NCBI GenBank assembly: GCA_937907205.1
Contig: CALESE010000162.1
Location: forward strand, 1 to 37,606
DNA from: an uncultured Romboutsia sp.
Lineage (GTDB): Bacteria; Bacillota; Clostridia; Peptostreptococcales; Peptostreptococcaceae
Reading direction: 5' to 3'
DNA length: 37,606 nucleotides
Numbering within the stretch: position 1 is the stretch's first letter; every line of letters begins with the position of its first letter. Below the pieces are notes generated by a model. That model saw only the letters and a program-made list of their open reading frames with translations, ran no database searches and was not told the origin of the DNA. Below, in pieces: positions 7,718-15,769 of this stretch. A program made the position numbers and the translations under genes.

Positions 7718-8674
7718 TTATCTCATATAATCTAGTATTGTAGGTTGTATTAACTTAGTTCCAACTTGTATTGATGCTTGATAAACAAGCTCTGCTGATT
7801 TTAATTCTATAAATTTCTCAACATGATCAACATCTTGATCTAAAGAAAGTACACTTTTCATATTAAGTATATTTTCATTATTTAATTCTTTTATTTTTTC
7901 CGCAGTACTTACTCTAACTCCAAGAGATGTTCTTTCATCAAGTGCATGATTATATAATTTATCAATATTACTTTTTACATCTCCAAGTAGTTCTTTTCTT
8001 GCCTTTGCAGAAGTTTGTTCGTCACCATTAGCTATATCATTCATAAGTTCTGAAAGCTTATTTACTTCATCTAATAAATTTACAGTATTTCCATTTTCAC
8101 CTTTTACTTTAAATATTTCACCAACAGATACATTATAATCAATGCTTGTCCCATCAGATATATCTGCTTTTAAATCATCTGTGTTTGAATTTTTATTAAT
8201 TTCTAATTTAACTGTACCATCAGGATTTTCAATTAATTTAATAGGTGCTTCATCTACATTACTTCCACCAAACATATACTTTCCACCATGAGTTGTGTTA
8301 AGTGTATCAGCTATTTCTTTTATTTTTTCGTTCATTTCTGCATTTAATGCTTTCATTTCTTCTTGTGAGTAAGTACCATTACCAACTTTTATGATATTAT
8401 CTTTTACATCTTTAAGTAGGTTCCCAAAGTTTTCTAAAGAAGCGTCTGTATTATTCATCCATCCAACAGTTTCATCTATATTATAATTATATTTTTCAGT
8501 GTATCTAATTTCATTATTCATATTCATTATTCTTATAGCTTTATGTGGATCATCAGAAACTCTATTTACTACCTTTCCAGAGTTAATTTGTTCATTTATT
8601 TTGTTCATTCTAGATAAGTTTTGTTGAGTGTCATATAAGTGACTTCTCACCATAGCTGTATTTGTTATTCTCAT
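7718..8674 (-). CDS. flgL: Flagellar hook-filament junction protein FlgL (HAP3)
   Basis: FlgL joins the hook-side junction to the filament. The 318-residue protein has a flagellin-like N-terminus (MRITNTAMVRSHLYDTQQNL with a GKVVNRVSDDP motif) and C-terminal helix (KSAELVYQASIQVGTKLIQPTILDYMR), between which lies a beta-rich middle region (about 130-230). It is co-transcribed with flgK (13-nt gap) and fliW. The length is normal for the family. Confidence 0.95.
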   Translation of the reverse strand: MRITNTAMVRSHLYDTQQNLSRMNKINEQINSGKVVNRVSDDPHKAIRIMNMNNEIRYTEKYNYNIDETVGWMNNTDASLENFGNLLKDVKDNIIKVGNGTYSQEEMKALNAEMNEKIKEIADTLNTTHGGKYMFGGSNVDEAPIKLIENPDGTVKLEINKNSNTDDLKADISDGTSIDYNVSVGEIFKVKGENGNTVNLLDEVNKLSELMNDIANGDEQTSAKARKELLGDVKSNIDKLYNHALDERTSLGVRVSTAEKIKELNNENILNMKSVLSLDQDVDHVEKFIELKSAELVYQASIQVGTKLIQPTILDYMR

Positions 8675-8687
8675 ATTTCCCTCCTAA

Positions 8688-10001
8688 TTATCTAACTAGA
8701 CCATTTACAACAACGTCTAATAAAGAATCAAGTGTTGATATTACCTTAGCACTTGCATTATATGAATGTTGAAATTGTATTAGGTTTACCATTTCTTCAT
8801 CAATAGATACTCCAGATACATTAAGTCTTAAGTTATCAATTTCCTTTAATACTTTACTTTGATTTTTTTCATTTCTTATTACTTCTTGAGTTTCATTACC
8901 TAATTTTTGTATTATTCCATTATAAAATTTATCTATAGTTGTTTCTTCTCCACCTATAGTAATTTTTTGGTCTTTTAGTTTATATAAATTAGAAGCAGCT
9001 TCAGTAGTGATTGTCCATGATTTTGGATCATTTGCTACATCATCATTTACTTTTATAACTGGATTCCCATTATTATTTACTACAAATAAATCTTTATTTG
9101 TTACAGCTTTAAATATCTTGTTGACACCATCTGCTACTCCCTGAGCTAATTGTGTAAGTTTAGTAGTGTACTCTTTTATTTTACCCATCATTTCCATAGA
9201 TCCTTGGATTTCACCTGATGGATTATTTATAACTTTTCCATTCGCATCTTTTAATAATAATCCACCAGTATCTGTTTTCTCTATTTTTAATTCACCAGTT
9301 TTAAGCGCATCTTGGACATCTTTGTTATTAATATCCACCTTATAACTTAAATCATCTAGGATTTTATCTCTTTCATCCATTAAGTCGTTAGGAGATTTTC
9401 CACTACCTTGAATTATTTTTATTTGCTTATCTAGTTCTTTTAATCTATTAAGCATATCATTTATTTCTGTTACATCATCTTCTAGCTTTTTCTCAGCCTG
9501 AGAACTTAATTTTTCTAATTTTTCTTTTATATTGCTTATGTTATTTGCTAGGTATTTACTATTTTGTAGCATTATATCCTTAGATGCTAAATCATTTGGA
9601 TTTTTAGAAAGTTCTTGCCAGCTAGCAAAGAAATTGCTTATAGATGCTGATATAGATGTATCTGAAGGCTCATTAAATATTTTTTCCATATTTGTGTAAT
9701 GTTGATATTTTATACTTGTTTCACCATAATTATGAGATTCACTTCTGTATTGAAAATCATAGAATGTATTTCTTATTCTTATTACATCAGTAGCTTCTAC
9801 ACCTGTACCTAATTGTCCAGCCCCCATGCTACTATTATATCCTGGATAACTGTATGCACTCTTTGCACTTTGCTCAACCCTTTGTCTTGTATATCCAGGT
9901 GTATTGATATTATTTATATTATGTGATGTTGTTTGTATAGATGCTTGACTTACACTCATACCTGTTCTTGCAGAATGTAAGCTACCTAATAGTCCTGCCA
10001 T
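8688..10001 (-). CDS. flgK: Flagellar hook-associated protein FlgK (HAP1)
   Basis: FlgK forms the first junction ring on the hook. The 437-residue protein begins with the conserved LLGSLHSARTGMSVSQASIQ region followed by the SHNINNINTPGYTRQR motif shared by rod, hook and HAP proteins, and ends in a C-terminal helix (VNLIQFQHSYNASAKVISTL). The central part is shorter than in enteric FlgK. It is the fifth gene after flgN/flgM in the operon, preceded by a good ribosome binding site (GGAGGG). Confidence 0.95.
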   Translation of the reverse strand: MAGLLGSLHSARTGMSVSQASIQTTSHNINNINTPGYTRQRVEQSAKSAYSYPGYNSSMGAGQLGTGVEATDVIRIRNTFYDFQYRSESHNYGETSIKYQHYTNMEKIFNEPSDTSISASISNFFASWQELSKNPNDLASKDIMLQNSKYLANNISNIKEKLEKLSSQAEKKLEDDVTEINDMLNRLKELDKQIKIIQGSGKSPNDLMDERDKILDDLSYKVDINNKDVQDALKTGELKIEKTDTGGLLLKDANGKVINNPSGEIQGSMEMMGKIKEYTTKLTQLAQGVADGVNKIFKAVTNKDLFVVNNNGNPVIKVNDDVANDPKSWTITTEAASNLYKLKDQKITIGGEETTIDKFYNGIIQKLGNETQEVIRNEKNQSKVLKEIDNLRLNVSGVSIDEEMVNLIQFQHSYNASAKVISTLDSLLDVVVNGLVR

Positions 10002-10017
10002 AAATTCCCTCCATGTT

Positions 10018-10431
10018 TTACTTGCCTACTTTTCCATATGAGTTATATACTCCTATATCTTTACTTGGCTTTATGAAATTTATCATTTTCTTAGTAAAAA
10101 ATAATCGTTGTTTTATAAGAGTGTCATTTGCTTCTTTTTGAAGTTCAATCATTCTTATAGTACTTTTTATTTCTTCATATGCTCTTTTAATATTTTCATC
10201 ATCACAAAGTTCAACAACTTCTCTCATGTTGACTTCGTTTCCCATTATATTTCTTCTTTGAATCTCAATTTTAGCTAATTCTTTAGATGCTTCGTCAAGT
10301 CTTGCAGCAATTTTATCCATTTTTATTATGTCTTTATTTATTATATAATCATACTGCTCATCTAATAAGTTTAGTAGATTCTTTAGAATGTTTTTTTCTT
10401 CATATACTATGATCTTAATATCTGGACTCAA
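10018..10431 (-). CDS. flgN: FlgN-type chaperone for FlgK/FlgL
   Basis: This 137-residue helical protein between flgM and flgK fits the FlgN family, chaperones that bind the C-termini of FlgK and FlgL before export. The pattern includes a long N-terminal helix (LKNLLNLLDEQYDYIINKDI) and a second amphipathic helix rich in Ile/Arg. The start is a TTG at 10429-10431, directly after the flgM stop (TAG-TTG) with AAGGGTGG upstream inside flgM, so translation is coupled to flgM. A later start cannot be excluded. Confidence 0.85.
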   Translation of the reverse strand: MSPDIKIIVYEEKNILKNLLNLLDEQYDYIINKDIIKMDKIAARLDEASKELAKIEIQRRNIMGNEVNMREVVELCDDENIKRAYEEIKSTIRMIELQKEANDTLIKQRLFFTKKMINFIKPSKDIGVYNSYGKVGK

Positions 10432-10701
10432 CTATATCCCACCCTTCATATTCTCAATGATTTTTTTAGCTAAGTCATTAGAATCAATTCTATAAGTTCC
10501 ATTCTCTATTCTCTTTTTTATGTCATTTATTTTTTCTAAGTTCATTTTTTCTTCACCGGAATTAACTTTATTTAAATATTTTCCCAAATCAGATATTTCT
10601 AATATATCTCGACTTTTAGTTTTTTGGTTTTGCCATAGCTCTTGTTTGTTACTTGTATATATACTTTCGATTTTTTCAAATCTAATTGAATTTATATTCA
10701 T
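10432..10701 (-). CDS. flgM: Anti-sigma-28 factor FlgM
   Basis: FlgM holds sigma-28 (SigD/FliA) inactive until the hook is complete and FlgM is exported. The protein has 89 residues, normal for Gram-positive FlgM. The C-terminal sigma-binding half is recognisable: EKINDIKKRIENGTYRID followed by DLAKKIIENM. The ribosome binding site is GGAGG. It is encoded in an operon that itself has a sigma-28-like promoter, which would give negative feedback on all three sigma-28-like flagellar promoters here. Confidence 0.92.
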   Translation of the reverse strand: MNINSIRFEKIESIYTSNKQELWQNQKTKSRDILEISDLGKYLNKVNSGEEKMNLEKINDIKKRIENGTYRIDSNDLAKKIIENMKGGI

Positions 10702-10729
10702 GGAGAACCTCCTCTATAATTAAATAACT

Positions 10730-11050
10730 TTAATTTTCTTCATCTTTTCTTACATTAGATAATCTTATAGCTAGTTTGTTATCCAATATCATACTTTCTC
10801 CACTTCCAATTAATTTACCGTTTACGCTAATGTCTAATGCCTCTTCAACAGGCTTGTCAAGTTCTATTATATCTCCTACTTTATAGCTAACTATCCTACC
10901 TATTTTTTCTTTAGTAGATCCCATTGATACAGATACATCCATCAATCCTTCCATTATATCATTTAAGGCACTTAATTGAGTTTTTTCTGTTTCTACTAAT
11001 TGTTCAAATTTTACTTCATATATTTCATCACTTTTTATTGTACTATCCAT
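10730..11050 (-). CDS. fliN: FliN-type flagellar motor switch protein (SpoA domain)
   Basis: A 106-residue protein whose second half is a SpoA/FliN C-terminal domain: a VSVSMGSTKEKIGRIVSYKVG segment, then ELDKPVEEALDISVNGKLIGSGE and the closing NKLAIRLSNV. FliN forms the lower C-ring that sets rotation direction and docks export cargo. The short N-terminal extension lacks the CheC-like phosphatase domain of FliY. Its place in a late operon, away from the basal-body genes, matches C. difficile-type clusters and suggests either a second FliN or an export-related role. Confidence 0.88.
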   Translation of the reverse strand: MDSTIKSDEIYEVKFEQLVETEKTQLSALNDIMEGLMDVSVSMGSTKEKIGRIVSYKVGDIIELDKPVEEALDISVNGKLIGSGESMILDNKLAIRLSNVRKDEEN

Positions 11051-11062
11051 ATCCTTTCTCCT

Positions 11063-11485
11063 TTACATATAAATATCTAACAATAAACCGTTTATTTCAT
11101 CTATCTTAGATGCAATATTTAAATTGCTTTGTTCTTCATAAATTAACTCTCTTGTCATATTTTCTAATTTTTCATTTATAGCATTTACAGTTGTAAAATA
11201 ATTTCTATCCCAAAAACTAGTATTTTTATTTATATCATATATATGATCAACTACAGACTTAAGATAATCCTTTATTAACTTTTTATAATGTAAAACATCA
11301 CCATAACTTTTAGTTATTACTAATCTTTCTCCAATTTTTTTTATTTCTTTCATATGTAAGTCTAACTCTTCTTTTGTTTTAGACCTACTTGCTAGATTAA
11401 AACTATCATTAAAATCAGTTTTACCTTTATTCCCTCTACTTTCTATTGTTACGTTTCTATTAAGGTCTATATTTCTTACTCTCAT
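11063..11485 (-). CDS. YaaR-family (DUF327) protein
   Basis: This 140-residue, charged, mainly helical protein matches the YaaR/DUF327 family in length and in its core pattern (LDLHMKEIKKIGERLVITKSYGDVLHYKKLIKDYLKSVVDHIY) and in a FWDRNYFTTVNAINEKL segment. The biochemical role of the family is unknown; in clostridia it occurs in flagellar operons. It has no signal peptide. It lies between the transglycosylase and fliN with short gaps, hence is co-expressed with late flagellar genes. Confidence 0.8.
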   Translation of the reverse strand: MRVRNIDLNRNVTIESRGNKGKTDFNDSFNLASRSKTKEELDLHMKEIKKIGERLVITKSYGDVLHYKKLIKDYLKSVVDHIYDINKNTSFWDRNYFTTVNAINEKLENMTRELIYEEQSNLNIASKIDEINGLLLDIYM

Positions 11486-11523
11486 TTAACTCTCCTTTGT
11501 TTGTAGTTATATGATACTAATAC

Positions 11524-12177
11524 TTACCCTTTATAATACTTCATCACTTTTGGCACATAATTTTGAGTTTCTTTAGGCATTTTATAAATATCATTAATTG
11601 ATTTTACACCTCTTCTAGCCATTCTTGTAGGTCCTCCGTTGTATGCCATAAGAGCCATTTCTACATCTCCATTGTATTTATCTAAATATTCTTTTATATG
11701 TCTTGTTCCTCCATCTATATTTTGTTCAATATTAAATGGATCACTTATACCAAGATCCTTACAGTTTTCTGGCATAAGTTGCATTAAACCTTTTGCACCT
11801 GCTTTAGACACAGTGTTAGGATTAAAGTTTGATTCGACTTTTATAATAGCTCTAATTAAATTTTCGTCTACACCATATTTTTTAGAAGATATACTTATAG
11901 CACTATCAATTCTTTCATTTACAGTTTTATCTTTATTAGTTGACTCAATTTTAATTGAGTTTTGAGTATTATTTAAAGTTTCTAAATTATTTATACTATT
12001 ATAATAATTATTTTGTTGTTGATAATTATTTGTATTTTTATTTTTTTGTGATATAGCTTTAAGAAGACTTACCATAACCATATCAAAAGCATTACTATTT
12101 GATGATTCACAATTACAACCGCTCATTGAAGATGAAACAGATGTTAAAGAATCTATATTAGATATACTACTAATCAC
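11524..12177 (-). CDS. Lytic transglycosylase (SLT domain), flagellar operon leader gene
   Basis: This 217-residue protein carries a C-terminal SLT (GH23) lytic transglycosylase domain (about residues 88-217): catalytic Glu115 in the motif KVESNFNP, the GLMQLMPE motif at 130-137 and AYNGGP near 180. It cleaves peptidoglycan, here probably for flagellar passage through the wall. There is no Sec signal peptide; the N-terminus is Ser/Asn-rich with a Gly-Cys-Asn-Cys motif (20-23) and a low-complexity Asn/Gln linker (about 46-75). Export through the flagellar apparatus is a possibility. The start is GTG at 12175-12177 behind GAGGTGAT. It is the first gene after a sigma-28-like promoter. The N-terminal motif recurs in the NlpC/P60 protein at 18167-18862. 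Confidence 0.93.
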   Translation of the reverse strand: MISSISNIDSLTSVSSSMSGCNCESSNSNAFDMVMVSLLKAISQKNKNTNNYQQQNNYYNSINNLETLNNTQNSIKIESTNKDKTVNERIDSAISISSKKYGVDENLIRAIIKVESNFNPNTVSKAGAKGLMQLMPENCKDLGISDPFNIEQNIDGGTRHIKEYLDKYNGDVEMALMAYNGGPTRMARRGVKSINDIYKMPKETQNYVPKVMKYYKG

Positions 12178-12209
12178 TTGATCACCTCATATAATTTATA
12201 ATATTAATT

Positions 12210-12236
12210 TATACGGTAATCTAATATATTTCTTTA
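12210..12236 (-). promoter_or_regulatory. Sigma-28 promoter of the late flagellar operon
   Basis: Minus strand TAAAGAAA (12229-12236), 11-nt spacer, ACCGTATA (12210-12217), the same geometry as the flagellin promoters. The -35 overlaps the stop codon of the EAL gene (12234-12236). The start would be near 12203, about 26 nt before the GTG of the transglycosylase. Confidence 0.6.
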
Positions 12237-13499
12237 ATTAAAATTATATTTCTTTACAAAGTTTAAAAATTCATCTAGTTGTAATGGTTTTGAATAAAGG
12301 TATCCCTGAGCATAATCTACCCCTAAACTTTTCATTATTTCTTGATCCGCTTCAGTTTCTATACCTTCGCTTACTATTTTATATCCTAAGTCTTTGCACA
12401 TATTAATTACTGATGATAATACTTTTATGTTTTTTTCATCATAAATTTTATTATTAGATAAAAATTCTCTTGGTATTTTTACTTCAGAAAAACTAAAATC
12501 AGATATTCTAAAATATGATGAATATCCTGTTCCAAAATCATCAATAGATATAGTAAATCCAATATTAGATAGTTCATTTATATTATATTTAAAATTATAA
12601 ATATCCTTAACTTCAGCACCTTCTAAAACCTCTATTGTTATATTTTGTGGTTCAATATTATATTTATTAATTATTTCCATTATATCTTCACATATATTTA
12701 CTTTTGATATAGTATTTACAGACATATTTATTGAAAATAAATTCAAAGGATAATTTATCTTAGTTATATCCTTACACAACAATTCTAATACGAATAAATC
12801 AAATTCAACTTCTTTATTTAAATTATGTATTATAGGTAAAAATTCTAGTGGTGATAAAGTTCCTAAGATAGGATGAATCCATCTACTTAATACCTCACAT
12901 GAAATTACCCTTTCTTTTTCTAGGTCAACTTTAGGTTGATATAATATTTTAAAATAAGAACTTTCAGCTTCCAAAACTTCCCTTTTTAGTTCATTATATT
13001 TATCAATATCTTTCCTAACATTTAGTTCTCCTTTAAATTTATATTCAAAGTTATTACTATCAATCAAACTAAACTTATCATCTCTAATTATTTTCATTAT
13101 ATTTTCTAAGAATGTATATATATCATTATTTTCTATAATTTCCATATAAGCTGCTCTAAATTTAATATCATATGAATAATTATTGTTAGTTATATCTTTT
13201 ATAAATTTATTTACAATATCTTCTTCATTTGTATAAACTATAATAATAAAAGTATCTTTTTCATGTAAACAAACATCTATATTTACATCAATTTTTTTAA
13301 TTGTATTGTATATAAAATTTAAAATTTCTATAATAACAGAATTTCCACTACTATATCCATAAATATTATTTATCATTCTAAATTCAATTATATCTAAGCA
13401 AGCAATAAAGCATTTTTCATTTATTTTATCTATCTTGTTTATAAATTCTATTCTATTGTTATTTATAATTTTTTCATATTCTAAATCTGAATTAGCCAT
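12234..13499 (-). CDS. c-di-GMP phosphodiesterase (EAL) with degenerate GGDEF
   Basis: 421 residues, cytoplasmic. The N-terminal half (about 25-145) has a GGDEF-like fold but the signature is HEKDTF (79-84), so cyclase activity is unlikely; it may bind GTP or be structural. The C-terminal EAL domain (about 175-415) looks active: EVL at 202-204, NMSVNT, the EVLEG pair of acidic residues, DDFGTGYSS, VKIP (Lys kept), SEGIET and AQGYLYSKPL. It would hydrolyse c-di-GMP to pGpG, which usually favours motility. It follows the PAS-GGDEF gene by 49 nt in the same orientation, and its end overlaps the promoter of the flagellar operon with no terminator in between, so read-through into flagellar genes is possible. 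Confidence 0.92.
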   Translation of the reverse strand: MANSDLEYEKIINNNRIEFINKIDKINEKCFIACLDIIEFRMINNIYGYSSGNSVIIEILNFIYNTIKKIDVNIDVCLHEKDTFIIIVYTNEEDIVNKFIKDITNNNYSYDIKFRAAYMEIIENNDIYTFLENIMKIIRDDKFSLIDSNNFEYKFKGELNVRKDIDKYNELKREVLEAESSYFKILYQPKVDLEKERVISCEVLSRWIHPILGTLSPLEFLPIIHNLNKEVEFDLFVLELLCKDITKINYPLNLFSINMSVNTISKVNICEDIMEIINKYNIEPQNITIEVLEGAEVKDIYNFKYNINELSNIGFTISIDDFGTGYSSYFRISDFSFSEVKIPREFLSNNKIYDEKNIKVLSSVINMCKDLGYKIVSEGIETEADQEIMKSLGVDYAQGYLYSKPLQLDEFLNFVKKYNFN

Positions 13500-13548
13500 A
13501 TAATAACCTTCCTAGTTTATATTATTATTTAAATATAACAACTTATAA

Positions 13549-14781
13549 TTAAACATATAATTTATCATATAAATTCTCTATGCTGTATCTATTTCTTCCA
13601 TTTCTCTTGGATTTATATAACATTTTATCTGATGTTTCATGTAAAATGTCTAAGTCATCATCTGATTTTACAAGTGTTGTTGCTATTCCCATACTCACTG
13701 TTACTCTATCACTTACTCCAGAGTAATTATGAGGTATATTTAGATCATAAATATTTTTATAAAGTAACTCAACATCATCTATTATATTATTAAGATTCTC
13801 TCTACTTGATATTATTAAAAATTCTTCTCCACCTACTCTGAAAACAAGGTCTGATTTAAATGTTGACTTTAGCACCTTAGAAACATTAAGAAGAGCATTA
13901 TCTCCTCTTATATGACCATAATTATCATTATATGGCTTAAAGTAGTCAATATCAGCCATTATAAATGTTAATTTCTTGTTCGTAAATGAGTATTTATATC
14001 TAACTTCTTCTAAATATCTTCTATTGTATAATCCGGTCAAGTGGTCCACACGATTACTCTCTGAAAGTTTATTGTTTAATTCCATAAGCCTCTCTTCTGT
14101 TAACTTATAATCTGTTACATCTCTAGCTAAACCTACTACCCCGTAAAATATTCCATCTTCTCCTATAATTGGTGCCTTTATTGTTTGATATATATAAAAC
14201 TCATCAGATTCTGACTTTGGAACTTTCTCTTCCATATAAACAGCCTTTCTACTATTTATAGCCATAAGATCATGTTTGTTACAAGTTTTTATAAAATTAT
14301 CATCTAAAGTAAGCTCCAAATCATTTTTTCCAATTACATCCTGAATCCCCATATTTTCATAAAATAGTTTACACTTTTTATTTATAATTTTATATTTTAA
14401 GTTTTCATCTTTGTAAAATATTATATCTGGTATAGAATCTATACAGTTTTGTAACAACTCATAACTAATTACTTCTGAAATTTTAATTAATGAAACAATG
14501 CAAATATCATTTTCTAAATTAGCTACTTTTAATCTATAGTTAAAGTTACCTATCCTTGTAACAAGATTGTTTTTGTAAGGTAAATTATATATAGCGCTAT
14601 GTAAATCTTTTATTATTGAGCTATTTCCGTCATTATTTGTTTTTATATTATTTAATTTCTCTATATTCGTCTGAAAATCATTTTCCAATATTTCATTTAT
14701 AAAAACTAATTTTCCACCTTTAATAATCCAAGCTGGTATATCTATTGCATTTAAGTATAAAATAATATCATCCATATACAT
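13549..14781 (-). CDS. PAS-GGDEF diguanylate cyclase
   Basis: 410 residues, no membrane segment. A PAS-like N-terminus (about 1-100) is followed by a clear PAS domain (about 110-225, ending VGLARDVTDYK) and a GGDEF domain (about 245-405) with GGEEF at 317-321 and the DHLTGLYNRRYL start, so c-di-GMP synthesis is expected. The inhibitory RxxD site is altered: the residues upstream are FKSD rather than RxxD, so product inhibition may be lost. Two ATGs compete: 14779-14781 lies 3 nt after AAGGA, while 14773-14775 has a better 9-nt spacing and is the likelier start. It pairs with the EAL gene behind it, a synthesis/degradation couple next to the flagellar operon. Confidence 0.92.
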   Translation of the reverse strand: MYMDDIILYLNAIDIPAWIIKGGKLVFINEILENDFQTNIEKLNNIKTNNDGNSSIIKDLHSAIYNLPYKNNLVTRIGNFNYRLKVANLENDICIVSLIKISEVISYELLQNCIDSIPDIIFYKDENLKYKIINKKCKLFYENMGIQDVIGKNDLELTLDDNFIKTCNKHDLMAINSRKAVYMEEKVPKSESDEFYIYQTIKAPIIGEDGIFYGVVGLARDVTDYKLTEERLMELNNKLSESNRVDHLTGLYNRRYLEEVRYKYSFTNKKLTFIMADIDYFKPYNDNYGHIRGDNALLNVSKVLKSTFKSDLVFRVGGEEFLIISSRENLNNIIDDVELLYKNIYDLNIPHNYSGVSDRVTVSMGIATTLVKSDDDLDILHETSDKMLYKSKRNGRNRYSIENLYDKLYV

Positions 14782-14822
14782 TCATCCTTTCTTAATTGAA
14801 AAAATAAAACAAATTTCAATCT

Positions 14823-14851
14823 ATATTAACTTTTTTTTATATCTTTTTCAA
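14823..14851 (-). promoter_or_regulatory. Probable sigma-A promoter of the PAS-GGDEF/EAL operon
   Basis: Minus strand TTGAAA (14846-14851), 17-nt spacer, TAATAT (14823-14828), about 40 nt before the start codon. The surrounding 150-bp divergent region is extremely AT-rich, so chance matches are a real risk. Confidence 0.45.
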
Positions 14852-14930
14852 TATAATTTATTGTATAATTAAATTATATTATATTTTGTTGTATATATTT
14901 TTTAATTTTTAAGCAAAAGGGATGGTTTAA

Positions 14931-15680
14931 ATGTTAAGTTTTTTTAAAAAAAAATCAAAAAAAAACATAGAAAAATCAATAGATAAGTATAGCTCTATTT
15001 TAAATGAAGATATAAACCTTAGTATTCGATTTAAGTATAGAGGCGTTATGTATACGAGTTATGTAGAAAAAATTGATAATTCAGAAATAATATTCATATC
15101 TCCTGGTGGTGATTTTACTAGAATTGATTTAAAACTAAATACATTAATGAATATAAATTTAATTAGCAACAACGAGCTATACACTACAGAAATAATGATT
15201 AAAGAAAAAATAGTTGAAAATAGTTATGTATACTATAAGGCAGAAATAAAAGGCTTAATAGATAAAAGTAAAAGAAGAAAGTATTATAGATTGCCAATAA
15301 AATTAAATCTAGAATTTTACTTACTTCAAAGACCAAATATAAAGTATGAAGGTTGTACTGTTGATATTAGCCCTGGTGGAATGTTACTAGAATCTTTTGA
15401 GGAATTAATGATAAACAAAGATATTGTTATAGAAATTAATATAGAGAATAAACTTTATAGTTTAGATGGCAATATATTAAGAAGAAGACCTAATTATAAA
15501 AATGGAGCATTTTTATACAATATAAAGTTTGATGACATAAGTACTAGACATAAAAAAGAATTAGAAAGTTTTATAGCATACAAAAAAAGTGAATTAGAAA
15601 GTAAAAAACAAAATTCTGCAATAAAAAAAGTTGATAACCCTGAAGTTGAAGTTAATGATTCTGAAGTTACAATTGATTAA
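14931..15680 (+). CDS. PilZ-domain c-di-GMP receptor (YcgR/MotI-like)
   Basis: 249 residues, the only credible plus-strand gene. The N-terminal half (about 25-110) resembles the YcgR/PilZN beta domain; the C-terminal half (about 113-225) is a PilZ domain with both c-di-GMP motifs: RKYYR (116-120, RxxxR) and DISPGG (145-150, D/NxSxxG). Proteins of this architecture act as a flagellar brake or clutch by contacting MotA or the rotor when c-di-GMP is high. The N-terminus is strongly basic (FFKKKSKKN) and the C-terminal 30 residues are acidic and disordered. The ribosome binding site is AAGGGATGG. It is transcribed divergently from the PAS-GGDEF gene and ends at a strong terminator. Confidence 0.92.
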   Translation: MLSFFKKKSKKNIEKSIDKYSSILNEDINLSIRFKYRGVMYTSYVEKIDNSEIIFISPGGDFTRIDLKLNTLMNINLISNNELYTTEIMIKEKIVENSYVYYKAEIKGLIDKSKRRKYYRLPIKLNLEFYLLQRPNIKYEGCTVDISPGGMLLESFEELMINKDIVIEINIENKLYSLDGNILRRRPNYKNGAFLYNIKFDDISTRHKKELESFIAYKKSELESKKQNSAIKKVDNPEVEVNDSEVTID

Positions 15681-15726
15681 AAAAAAAGAAGCTAACTCCT
15701 ATGTAAATAGGATTTAGCTTTTTTTT
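15681..15726 (+). terminator. Terminator behind the PilZ gene
   Basis: A 12-bp stem with one mismatch (arms 15689-15700 and 15709-15720, 8-nt loop) followed by a T-run (15719-15726). An A-run on the other side (15681-15687) makes it usable in both directions, so it may also end the minus-strand dCache-GGDEF-EAL transcript that stops at 15770. Confidence 0.88.
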
Positions 15727-15769
15727 AATCAATCTAGTATTTATTATGAAAGTATTCTATTTAGAAATA

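Noticed and set aside
14782..14930. c-di-GMP riboswitch in the divergent GGDEF/PilZ region
   Set aside because: No GEMM-type conserved core or GC-bearing stems; the region is almost pure A and T.
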